A program made the translations under genes and the position numbers. Below, in pieces: positions 1 to 5,930 of a stretch of DNA of 6,844 nt. Under the pieces are notes generated by a model that saw only the letters and a program-made list of their open reading frames with translations, ran no database searches and was not told where the DNA came from. Every line of letters begins with the position of its first letter. Positions within the stretch are counted from its first letter, which is position 1. Location: contig JBKJMN010000168.1 in NCBI GenBank assembly GCA_046596405.1, forward strand, positions 1 to 6,844. The letters run 5' to 3'. The stretch comes from PALSA-1004 sp046596405 (GTDB taxonomy: Bacteria > Pseudomonadota > Gammaproteobacteria > Burkholderiales > SG8-41).

Positions 1-593
1 AGCTGCACCTCTTTGCCCATCGTCGCCGATAGCGCCTCCGCGACGCCTTTGTACGGCACGTGCAGCATCGTGGTGCCGCTCATGCGCGTGAATAAATCGC
101 CGGACAGGTGCTCGGAAGCGCCGGTGCCCGCCGACCCGTACGACAACGGCGTTTTCTTTGCCAGCTCGATCAGTTCGCGGATCGATTTCGCAGGCATATC
201 GCTGTTGACCACGAGCACGAAGGGCACCGTGCCGAGCAGGCTGATCGACACAAAATCTTTCGCGAGGTTAAATTTCACATTCGGATAAACCGACGTCGCC
301 ACCAGGAGTTGCGATGTCAGCATCATCCACGTGTAGCCGTCCGGCGCAGCGCGCAACACGAGATCCGCGCTCAAGATGCCGGCGACACCGGGGCGCGCGT
401 CGACGACGACGCGCTGGCCCCACGCGCCGTACAGGCGGTCGGCCAGCGCGCGCGAAATGATGTCGGGGCCCGAGCCCGGCGCACTGCCGATGACGAGCCG
501 GATCGGCTTGTCCGGAAACGCAGTCTGCGCGGCGTGCGCAGCGCACGCGCCGATCAAGGCTGCAAGCACGGCCGCAACGGTGGCAATTCGCAT
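1..593 (-). CDS. Bug/TctC-family periplasmic solute receptor, partial (C-terminus beyond window)
   Basis: Receptor of the tripartite tricarboxylate transporter type, which binds small carboxylates or related solutes in the periplasm. The reading frame is open from the ATG at 593-591 to the left edge, giving 197 codons, about 60% of the usual 320-330 residues. The start follows GGGGAG at 603-608, nine bases upstream. Residues 1-21 form a signal peptide (MRIA, hydrophobic stretch, AHA before AQ). Cys17 in LIGAC loosely fits a lipobox, but the soluble periplasmic form is more usual. The mature part opens FPDKPIRLVIGSAPGSGPD, followed by PDGYT at 84-88, FVLVVN at 125-130 and HVPYKG at 178-183, all family hallmarks. 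It is divergent from TauD-1. No TctA/TctB permease gene is visible, so the ligand and partner are unknown. Family assignment is firm; the ligand is not. Confidence 0.93.
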   Translation of the reverse strand, partial: MRIATVAAVLAALIGACAAHAAQTAFPDKPIRLVIGSAPGSGPDIISRALADRLYGAWGQRVVVDARPGVAGILSADLVLRAAPDGYTWMMLTSQLLVATSVYPNVKFNLAKDFVSISLLGTVPFVLVVNSDMPAKSIRELIELAKKTPLSYGSAGTGASEHLSGDLFTRMSGTTMLHVPYKGVAEALSATMGKEVQ

Positions 594-663
594 TTTTTAA
601 ATCTCCCCGCCCGTACGGTTTTGGCGCCTTTCCGCCGTCGGGCCGCGACAGAAAAGTGCGGCT

Positions 664-692
664 ATCATGCGCATGCGAGCGCCGTTTGTCCA
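664..692 (-). promoter_or_regulatory. candidate sigma70 promoter for the truncated Bug receptor gene
   Basis: Read on the minus strand, TGGACA (692-687, five of six matches to TTGACA) lies exactly 17 bases from CATGAT (669-664, four of six matches to TATAAT). Transcription would start near 657, giving a leader of about 64 bases before the ATG. The spacing is ideal but the match is visual only. The -10 region overlaps a 10-bp palindrome at 666-675. Confidence 0.35.
666..675. repeat. 10-bp perfect palindrome in the Bug/TauD-1 divergent region
   Basis: CATGCGCATG is its own reverse complement. It overlaps the candidate -10 element of the Bug promoter and lies 71 bp upstream of the TauD-1 start, so it could be an operator half-site or a regulator site. 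A 10-bp palindrome may also occur by chance in GC-rich DNA, and no second copy is seen in the window. Confidence 0.3.
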
Positions 693-715
693 GACCCGCA
701 CGCTCCCGCCACCGC

Positions 716-721
716 TATAAT
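716..721 (+). promoter_or_regulatory. perfect -10 hexamer upstream of TauD-1
   Basis: TATAAT stands out in GC-rich surroundings, 24 bases before the TauD-1 ATG, so a start near 728 would leave a very short leader just ahead of GGAG at 735-738. No good -35 lies at 16-18 bp spacing; the best similarity, TTGTCC at 686-691, is 24 bp away. If real, the promoter may depend on an activator. Confidence 0.35.
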
Positions 722-745
722 ATCTCGCAGTACCGGAGAAATTCC

Positions 746-1669
746 ATGCCGCCTTCACATGTCGCCACGCGTCCGATCAGAATAACCGTCACACCGATGC
801 CGGCCGCGATCGCCGCGCAAGTCGAATGCGGCGACGTGCGTTCGCTCGACGACGCCGCGTTCGCAGCGGTGCAGTGCGCATTTCTCGACCATCTCGTGCT
901 GCTGATTCGCGGCCAGACTCTGGCGGATCCGGAATTGCTTGCGTTCGGGCGGCGCTTCGGCGAGCTGACCGCCGCCGCGCCCGTCCACGTCGGTCAGCAG
1001 CCGCGCCAGTATCCCGAACTCGCCGTGATTTCAAACGTGGTCGAAAACGGCGCCGCGATCGGCGGGCTCGGCGACGGCGAAGCGGTATGGCACTCGGACA
1101 GTTGCTTCAACGAAGTTCCGCCGGGCGCCAGCATCCTGCACTCGCTCGAACTGCCGCCGTCCGGCGGCGATACCGGCTTTACCAACATGTACCTCGCGTT
1201 CGAAACGCTGCCGGCTGACCTGCGCGCGGCGATCATAGGCAAAAAAATCAAGCACGATTTACGCTATACATCGGCCGGCCAGTTGCGGCCCGGCTACACC
1301 GGCGAAGAAGACATCCGCGCCACGCCGGGCCCCAGCCATGCGATTCAGCGCCGGCATCCGGAGACGGGCTGCACCGCGTTGTACCTGGGACGGCGCCCGC
1401 ACGCCTATGTGAGCGGCCTGCCGCTCGCCGAATCGGAAGCGCTGCTCGATGCGTTATGGGCGCACGCGGCGCTGCCCGCAGCGTCGTGGCATCACCAGTG
1501 GAAAGTCGGCGACATCCTGATCTGGGACAACCGCTGCGCAATGCACCGGCGCGACGCCTTCGATCCCGCCACGCGGCGGGTCATGCATCGCACCCAATGC
1601 AAAGGCACGCCGGTGGTCGAAGGCCCGGACGGCGCGCCGCCGCATCCGCGCGCGCAGCTTCCGCGCTGA
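746..1669 (+). CDS. TauD/TfdA-family Fe(II)/2-oxoglutarate dioxygenase (TauD-1)
   Basis: Cytoplasmic dioxygenase that couples 2-oxoglutarate decarboxylation to hydroxylation of an organic substrate; relatives act on taurine, alkyl sulfates, phenoxyacetates and carnitine precursors. The 307-residue length is normal. The ATG at 746 is chosen because GGAG sits at 735-738, seven bases away; in-frame ATGs further upstream lack this. The iron facial triad is visible: His116 and Asp118 in WHSD, and His267 in WDNRCAMH. Arg282 in RRVMHR is the expected 2-oxoglutarate carboxylate ligand, and GDT at 141-143 is conserved. The HP-x-YP element of the other two copies is changed here to QPRQYP (85-90), with no histidine, suggesting a different substrate pocket. 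The C-terminus has a Pro-rich tail. It is divergent from the Bug receptor and convergent with the dehydrogenase. Catalytic class is confident; the substrate is unknown. Confidence 0.94.
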   Translation: MPPSHVATRPIRITVTPMPAAIAAQVECGDVRSLDDAAFAAVQCAFLDHLVLLIRGQTLADPELLAFGRRFGELTAAAPVHVGQQPRQYPELAVISNVVENGAAIGGLGDGEAVWHSDSCFNEVPPGASILHSLELPPSGGDTGFTNMYLAFETLPADLRAAIIGKKIKHDLRYTSAGQLRPGYTGEEDIRATPGPSHAIQRRHPETGCTALYLGRRPHAYVSGLPLAESEALLDALWAHAALPAASWHHQWKVGDILIWDNRCAMHRRDAFDPATRRVMHRTQCKGTPVVEGPDGAPPHPRAQLPR

Positions 1670-1756
1670 AGCAGGCTTCGCAAAACCATATCCGGAGCAG
1701 GTTGGCGCCGCCGATGGGCGCGGATGACGCAACAGGAAGGCCGCAAAACGCAGCGG

Positions 1757-2500
1757 CTAAAACCTGCCGCAATCCATCACCACCGTCTGCCCGGTCATGC
1801 TGTCGCTCCGGCAGAACGTGACCAGTTGCTCGGCGACGTCGTCCTTGTCGACCGGGTGGCGCAGCAGCGTCATGTCGGCGACGGTCGCCTGATATTCTTG
1901 CGGCCGGTTGGCGGTCGCGCGCGTGCCTTCCATAAAGCCGGGCGCCACGCAGTTGACCGTCACCGCCGGCGCGAGCGCCACGGCCAGGCACTTGGTCAGA
2001 TGGATCATGCCGGCTTTCGAGACCGCGTACGCAATGCTGCTGCCGCGCGGCGCGACGCCCGCGCCGGACGAAATATTGACGATGCGGCCGCGGCCCTGCG
2101 CTTTCATCAGCGGCGCGACCGCTTTGCTGCAATTGAACGCGCCCGTCAGGTTGATGTTCATGATGCGGTTCCACAAGTCGTGCGTCATCCCGTCGAGGTC
2201 CGAATACGCGATCGTCTTGTTGAACGCCGCATCGTTGACGAGGATGTCGACGCGGCCGAACGCGGCCTGCGCTTCTTCCACCATGCGTTGCACCGCGTGC
2301 GGATCGGTCACATCCGCGCACAGCGCGAGCGAGCGCACGCCGAGCTTGATCATGTCCTCCGCGACGCTTTTCGCCTTCGCCTCCGATTCGGCATAATTCA
2401 CGACGATATCGACGCCGTGCAGCGCGAGCGCGCGGCAGATGCGTTGACCGAGTCCGCCGCTGCCGCCCGTCACTATCGCGGCACAACCTTTGAGCTCCAT
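1757..2500 (-). CDS. FabG-like short-chain dehydrogenase/reductase (classical SDR)
   Basis: NAD(P)-dependent oxidoreductase of 247 residues, the usual classical SDR size. The ATG at 2500-2498 is preceded by AAGGGGAA (2513-2506) at five bases, which favours it over the upstream ATG at 2554. The cofactor-binding motif TGGSGGLG is at 11-18, the adenine-pocket Asp at 63 (CADVTD), and the NNAG motif appears as NDAA at 89-92. The catalytic tetrad is Asn117, Ser145, Tyr158 and Lys162 (YAVSK). NYAESE after the second strand lacks the acidic residue typical of NAD-specific enzymes and resembles NADP(H)-type FabG proteins; this preference is inferred. The C-terminus MTGQTVVMDCGRF matches the usual TGQ-DGG ending with Cys for Gly. 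Placed among dioxygenase genes, it may oxidise or reduce an intermediate of the same pathway, though FabG-like proteins cannot be assigned a substrate from sequence. Confidence 0.94.
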   Translation of the reverse strand: MELKGCAAIVTGGSGGLGQRICRALALHGVDIVVNYAESEAKAKSVAEDMIKLGVRSLALCADVTDPHAVQRMVEEAQAAFGRVDILVNDAAFNKTIAYSDLDGMTHDLWNRIMNINLTGAFNCSKAVAPLMKAQGRGRIVNISSGAGVAPRGSSIAYAVSKAGMIHLTKCLAVALAPAVTVNCVAPGFMEGTRATANRPQEYQATVADMTLLRHPVDKDDVAEQLVTFCRSDSMTGQTVVMDCGRF

Positions 2501-2533
2501 CGCTGTTCCCCTTGTATTGGTCGGGCGGGTGCC

Positions 2534-2562
2534 ATGATATTCGTTGCGGCACACACTGGCCA
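2534..2562 (-). promoter_or_regulatory. candidate sigma70 promoter for the SDR gene
   Basis: On the minus strand, TGGCCA (2562-2557, four of six matches to TTGACA) is 17 bases from TATCAT (2539-2534, five of six matches to TATAAT). Transcription would start near 2527, about 27 bases before the ATG at 2500. A start codon at 2554 for the longer frame would lie upstream of this transcription start, which supports the shorter protein. Confidence 0.4.
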
Positions 2563-2646
2563 GCGCGCGCGCCTGCGCACCGCCGGAATCATGCTAGTGT
2601 CCGACCTCTGACGAACCGTTGCATACCCACTCAGGAGCGGATTTAC

Positions 2647-2994
2647 ATGGCGACCGATATCACCGCCGGCAGCGCGCCGTACTGCATGATGATCACTTTC
2701 GAAATCGAACCCGCGGACGAGGCCGAGTTCAACGACATTTACGACCACGATCACATCCCCAACATCCTTAAGCTGCCGGGCGTGCTCGAAATCGTGCGCT
2801 TTCGCGACGCGACGGCGAACGCGCACGGATTGCTCGTTTATTCGGCGCTCTATTTTTTGGCACAGGAAAACCTGCACGAGACGCCGGAATGGAAGAAGTT
2901 GTCCGATCTCGGCCGCTGGGCGCCCGTCATCCGGCCCAAGGTCAAGTCGCGCGCGCGCCGGGCGGGACCCGTGGCCGCGCGGTTCACGCCTTAG
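2647..2994 (+). CDS. small EthD/ABM-like (dimeric alpha/beta barrel) protein
   Basis: A 115-residue protein. The ATG at 2647 follows AGGAG at 2633-2637 with nine bases between; the frame is open upstream but has no comparable site. Residues 12-55 read as a beta strand (YCMMITFEIEP), an acidic helix (ADEAEFNDIYDHDHIPNIL) and a second strand (GVLEIVRFRD). This is the pattern of ferredoxin-like dimeric alpha/beta barrel proteins of the EthD kind, whose Y-x-x-H-x-P segment matches YDHDHIP at 32-38. The C-terminus (WAPVIRPKVKSR) resembles the end of related uncharacterised proteins. There is no signal peptide or membrane segment, so it is probably cytoplasmic. Members act in polyketide, ring-cleavage or ether-degradation pathways, but many have no known function. 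It is divergent from the SDR gene, which suggests shared control. Fold class is moderately sure; function is unknown. Confidence 0.8.
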   Translation: MATDITAGSAPYCMMITFEIEPADEAEFNDIYDHDHIPNILKLPGVLEIVRFRDATANAHGLLVYSALYFLAQENLHETPEWKKLSDLGRWAPVIRPKVKSRARRAGPVAARFTP

Positions 2995-3872
2995 CGCGGC
3001 ACGCCGAACTCCTGAGTCCAGTACACGCCCATCGCGCTTTTCGCGTTAACGGCGTACGCGGCGCCCATTTCGGTAAACGTACGGTTCATCAGGTTCGCGC
3101 AGTGCGGCGGGCTTTTCAGCCAGCCCGCGACCGCCGCCTCGGGTTGCATCTGCCCGGCCGCGATATTTTCGCCCGTGCCGCGGTAACGGTAGCCTGCGCG
3201 CTCGACACGCTGCGCCGGATTGGAGCCATCGCGCCCCGTATGGCTGAAATAATCAAGGCGCGCCATATCTTCGGCGTGCGCGGCGGCCGCGGCGGCCAGC
3301 GTTGCGTTCCAGCGCAGCGGCATGGCGGCATTGAATTTTCGGCTGCCGCATACGCGCGACGTGGCGCGCGCCTGATTGACCAGGTCGAGTACCCGCTTGC
3401 CCGCCTCTTCTGACGACATGCGCACCGCCGGTGCAAACGGCGCTGCGGCAACTACTCTCAATTCGCGCGCGTCCGTATAGATACCCACTTCGGTCAATGC
3501 CGGGTCCGTCATTAGCTTGCAGTCAGCGCGCTCGGCAAGGAGTTGCGGCGCGCGGACGTCGACGCCCTCACCGCTGATACCGAAGAAGGCTGTTCGTGAC
3601 ACGCGGTAGCCAGTGGCAGCAACGCTGTGCTCGAGCGTGTCGCCCCGCGCCATGTCGCGCGCCGCCTGCTCCAGCGCGGGGTGCCGGCGCAGCGGCGGCA
3701 GCTTAGTCGTGCTCTTGCAGCGGCCTTCGCCCGTGCGCAGGCGCTCGAGTTCACCATATAGATCGGCCGTGCCTGCGCTGCCGATGCCGGGCAACAACCA
3801 AAGCATCCATCCGATGAGCAAGCGCCCGGCCACGTTGGGACGCAGCGCTGCCACGCACATCGCCTCGCTCAT
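2991..3872 (-). CDS. secreted protein with two tandem CAP (SCP/PR-1) domains, the first degenerate
   Basis: A 293-residue protein whose ATG (3872-3870) overlaps the TauD-2 stop as ATGA, indicating translational coupling. Residues 16-33 (GRLLIGWMLWLLPGIGSA) look like a signal peptide or membrane anchor. Residues 159-293 are a typical bacterial CAP domain: VLDLVNQAR, LRWNATLAAAAAAHAEDMA, YFSH with His211, GENIAAG with Glu235, GWLKSPPH with His257, then YWTQEFG. Residues 37-145 appear to repeat this in weakened form: LRRHPALEQAARDMARGDTLEH with His82, GYR at 88-90, GEG with Glu102, and LLAERADCKLMTDPALTEVGIY, in which Asp117 takes the place of His257. Each half has cysteines at matching positions (Cys52/Cys118 and Cys175/Cys258), so each may form one disulfide. 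CAP proteins are extracytoplasmic and their biochemical role in bacteria is mostly unknown; some bind lipids. The link to a dioxygenase is unexplained. Confidence 0.88.
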   Translation of the reverse strand: MSEAMCVAALRPNVAGRLLIGWMLWLLPGIGSAGTADLYGELERLRTGEGRCKSTTKLPPLRRHPALEQAARDMARGDTLEHSVAATGYRVSRTAFFGISGEGVDVRAPQLLAERADCKLMTDPALTEVGIYTDARELRVVAAAPFAPAVRMSSEEAGKRVLDLVNQARATSRVCGSRKFNAAMPLRWNATLAAAAAAHAEDMARLDYFSHTGRDGSNPAQRVERAGYRYRGTGENIAAGQMQPEAAVAGWLKSPPHCANLMNRTFTEMGAAYAVNAKSAMGVYWTQEFGVPR

Positions 3873-4717
3873 ATCGGCGCGCTGCCGCCGACCGTCACAC
3901 GATGCAGCAGGCGGCGATGCCGCGGCCACCTGTAATCGAACGACGCCAGGTGCTGCACCGTACAGTTGTCCCATATCAGCACGTCGCGCACGCGCCAGCG
4001 ATGCGTGTGATGGAAGCGCGCATCGACGATGCGTTCGGCGAGCTCGTCGATCAGCTCGAGTGCTTCATCCGTTGGCATGCCTTCGATGCCTTCGCATTCA
4101 CCTTTGCTCACATACAGGCATTTGCGGCCGGTGAACGGATGCGTGCGCACGATGGGATGCACGACCGCAGGCTGCTCGCGGCGCAGCGCCTGGTCGGCCT
4201 GCCCCGTGCCAGTGCGCGCGCGGCGGCCCGCGACCTGGTGGATCGCGCGCAGGCCTGCAATCCGCTGCTTTATGGCTTCGGGCAGGCTGTCGTAGGCAGC
4301 GGCCGCACTCGAAAAATGGGTGTCGCCCAGCGCCACCCCGTTTTCCGAAGGCACTTCCAGCGCGTAGAGCAGCGTCGCACGCGGCGGCCGGGCGGTGTAC
4401 GACATATCGGTATGCCAGACGCTGCCCGCATCGGCGTGCCCGATATCGCGGCCGTTCTCCTTGATGTTGGAGACGAACATGATTTCCGGATACGCCGGAT
4501 GCGCATAGTGGGTGAGAAAAATTTTCTCCACGTTGCCGAAGCGGCGCGCAAACGCAATCAACTGCGGCTCGTCGAGCTGCTGCTGCGGGAAGCACACCAC
4601 GCCGTGCGTGTCGAACGCGGCTTCGACCCGGCCGAAATCGGCGAGCGACAGAGGCTTGGAGAGATCGGTGCCGTTGATCTCGGCGCCGAGGACGTTTTTC
4701 GACGGGGTTATTCGCAT
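3869..4717 (-). CDS. TauD/TfdA-family Fe(II)/2-oxoglutarate dioxygenase (TauD-2)
   Basis: A 282-residue cytoplasmic dioxygenase. Iron ligands are His102 and Asp104 in WHTD and His256 in WDNCTVQH; Arg273 in LLHRVTV is the likely 2-oxoglutarate ligand. GDTHFSS (131-137) and HPAYPE (73-78) are conserved family segments. In taurine dioxygenase the His and Tyr of the latter help hold the substrate sulfonate, so an acidic substrate is possible. Between His256 and Arg273 there are two more residues (DYRWPRHRR) than in TauD-1 and the usual family pattern. The region 160-186 (HQVAGRRARTGTGQADQALRREQPAVV) is Arg-rich. The ATG at 4717-4715 fits the family N-terminus (MRITPSKNVLGAEI), although the upstream ribosome site is weak, with only CGGA nearby. 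It is the first gene of a two-gene unit with the CAP gene and divergent from the complete Bug receptor. The substrate is unknown. Confidence 0.94.
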   Translation of the reverse strand: MRITPSKNVLGAEINGTDLSKPLSLADFGRVEAAFDTHGVVCFPQQQLDEPQLIAFARRFGNVEKIFLTHYAHPAYPEIMFVSNIKENGRDIGHADAGSVWHTDMSYTARPPRATLLYALEVPSENGVALGDTHFSSAAAAYDSLPEAIKQRIAGLRAIHQVAGRRARTGTGQADQALRREQPAVVHPIVRTHPFTGRKCLYVSKGECEGIEGMPTDEALELIDELAERIVDARFHHTHRWRVRDVLIWDNCTVQHLASFDYRWPRHRRLLHRVTVGGSAPI

Positions 4718-4748
4718 GGCGTCATTCCGGTTTGCAAGTATGCCTGAC

Positions 4749-4758
4749 CGATCGATCG
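4749..4758. repeat. 10-bp perfect palindrome in the TauD-2/Bug divergent region
   Basis: CGATCGATCG is self-complementary and lies between the two divergent starts, 31 bp from the TauD-2 ATG and 24 bp upstream of the candidate -35 of the Bug gene. That is a reasonable place for a regulator shared by both sides. It does not match the palindrome at 666-675, and chance is a live explanation. Confidence 0.3.
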
Positions 4759-4781
4759 CGTGCAGCGCTCACTCCGGCCAC

Positions 4782-4810
4782 TCGACACGCCAAAGTTTTT
4801 GCGCCATATT
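4782..4810 (+). promoter_or_regulatory. candidate sigma70 promoter for the complete Bug receptor gene
   Basis: TCGACA (4782-4787, five of six matches to TTGACA) is separated by exactly 17 bases from CATATT (4805-4810, four of six matches to TATAAT). Transcription would begin near 4817, just before GGAG at 4823-4826. A start at the earlier in-frame ATG (4760) would precede the promoter, so this also supports the ATG at 4835. Confidence 0.42.
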
Positions 4811-4834
4811 TCGCGGACACCCGGAGAAACAACG

Positions 4835-5830
4835 ATGATTGCGTCGATACACGCTGGCGGCGAACTGCGCCGCCGGATTCTGGCCGCTGCGGCTGCTGCA
4901 GTGCTGTGCGCATTGAGCTTAAGCGTTGCCGCACAGGGCTATCCAGCGCGGCCGGTGCGCATCGTGGTGGCGTTTCCGGCCGGCGGCGGCAACGACATCA
5001 TTGCGCGCTTTTTCAGCGCGCGCCTGACGCCGCGGCTCGGCCAGCAGGTAGTCATCGACAACCGCGGCGGCGCGAGCGGCATCATCGGCACCGAAATCGT
5101 CGCGCGCGCGGCACCCGACGGTTACACGCTGCTCTTCACCTCGCTCACGCATTCGATGAACGAGGCGATCACCAGGCTTCCGTACGACACGCTCAAATCG
5201 TTCACGCCGGTGGCCATGCTCGGCCGCGGCACCAACGTGCTGGTGGTGAATCCGGCGCTGCCGGTGCGCACGCTGCCGGAGTTCATCGCGCTCGCCAAGT
5301 CGAAACCCGGCCAGATTAACTACGCGTCGACCGGCATCGCCGGCATGCATCATTTCGGCGGCGAAATGTTCCGCCGCGCAGCCGGCATCGAGATCACGCA
5401 TGTGCCGTTCAAAGGCGGCGGACCCGCGCAGGTCGCCGTCATGGCCGGCGAGGTCGACATGATGTTCTCGACCCTGCCGCTCGCGCTGCCGCATATCCGC
5501 ACCGGTCGCCTGCGCCCGCTCGCCGTCGGCAGCACCAAGCGCTCGCCGATCTTGCCGGAGCTGCCGACGCTCAATGAAGGCGGCGCGCCGGGTTACGAGT
5601 TCACGGTGTTCTGGGGCATCGCCGCGCCGGCGGGCACGCCGGCGGCCATCGTCCAGCGTTTAAACGCGGAGTTCAACGCGATACTGTCCGACCCCGAGGC
5701 GGCGAAGCAGCTCGCAACCGAAGGCGCGGAAGTCACGGTGTGGACGCCCGCGCAATTCGGCGCGCTGCTCGAAAATAACGTCGCGATGTGGAAGCGCGTG
5801 GCGCGCGAGTCCAACATACGCGCCGATTAA
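4835..5830 (+). CDS. Bug/TctC-family periplasmic solute receptor
   Basis: Complete 331-residue periplasmic binding protein, full family length. The ATG at 4835 follows GGAG (4823-4826) by eight bases. Residues 1-33 form a signal peptide: RRR at 12-14, an Ala/Leu core, and cleavage probably after SVAA before QGYPARP. The mature protein has PVRIVVAFPAGGGND (40-54), VVIDNRGGASGIIG (72-85), PDGYT (94-98), YASTG (163-167), HVPFKGGGPA (189-198), a GEVDMMFS segment (205-212) and GTPAAIVQRLN near 267-277. These are the standard elements of the two-lobed fold that closes on a carboxylate. Many Bug receptors have no linked permease genes, as here. It is divergent from TauD-2 and 100 bp ahead of TauD-3 on the same strand, so it may deliver or sense a dioxygenase substrate. 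That link is inferred from position only. Confidence 0.96.
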   Translation: MIASIHAGGELRRRILAAAAAAVLCALSLSVAAQGYPARPVRIVVAFPAGGGNDIIARFFSARLTPRLGQQVVIDNRGGASGIIGTEIVARAAPDGYTLLFTSLTHSMNEAITRLPYDTLKSFTPVAMLGRGTNVLVVNPALPVRTLPEFIALAKSKPGQINYASTGIAGMHHFGGEMFRRAAGIEITHVPFKGGGPAQVAVMAGEVDMMFSTLPLALPHIRTGRLRPLAVGSTKRSPILPELPTLNEGGAPGYEFTVFWGIAAPAGTPAAIVQRLNAEFNAILSDPEAAKQLATEGAEVTVWTPAQFGALLENNVAMWKRVARESNIRAD

Positions 5831-5869
5831 AAGGCCGGCCGCTGCGCCGCCACCTGCGCTGCATTCGCC

Positions 5870-5898
5870 TTGACGTGCGCCGAATCCCGTTGTGATAT
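5870..5898 (+). promoter_or_regulatory. possible promoter for TauD-3
   Basis: TTGACG (5870-5875, five of six matches to the -35) lies 17 bases before TGATAT (5893-5898), a poor -10 with three of six matches. A local AT-rich patch (GATATGGTTTAGA) follows. TauD-3 may have its own promoter or simply be read through from the Bug gene. The -10 is too weak to decide. Confidence 0.25.
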
Positions 5899-5930
5899 GG
5901 TTTAGAGTGCCTAAGCCGAAGGAGACAGAC

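Noticed and set aside
108..785. 225-codon open frame on the plus strand
   Set aside because: Mostly antisense to the truncated Bug receptor; Arg-rich with no motif, and it crosses the divergent promoter region.
1705..1721. GCGCC...GGCGC hairpin between the convergent TauD-1 and SDR genes as a terminator
   Set aside because: The stem is only five base pairs with a seven-base loop and no following T-run on either strand, so it is not a convincing intrinsic terminator.
1724..2611. 295-codon open frame on the plus strand
   Set aside because: Antisense shadow of the SDR gene, whose cofactor and catalytic motifs are all present on the minus strand.
3873..3974. Longer CAP protein starting at 3974
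   Set aside because: It would overlap TauD-2 by about 100 bases and place 34 non-hydrophobic residues before the signal-like segment; the ATGA start is more typical.
3902..4747. 281-codon open frame on the plus strand
   Set aside because: Antisense to TauD-2, with a composition typical of a shadow frame and no recognisable domain.
4760..4834. Longer N-terminus for the complete Bug receptor starting at the ATG at 4760
   Set aside because: It would put 25 residues ahead of a normal signal peptide, lacks a ribosome site, and precedes the candidate promoter, whereas the ATG at 4835 has GGAG at good spacing.
5831..5871. AAGGC...GCCTT inverted arms and a GGCCGGCC palindrome after the Bug gene
   Set aside because: Arms are five bases with a loop of about 31 bases and no T-run. 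GGCCGGCC is an expected chance palindrome in GC-rich DNA.
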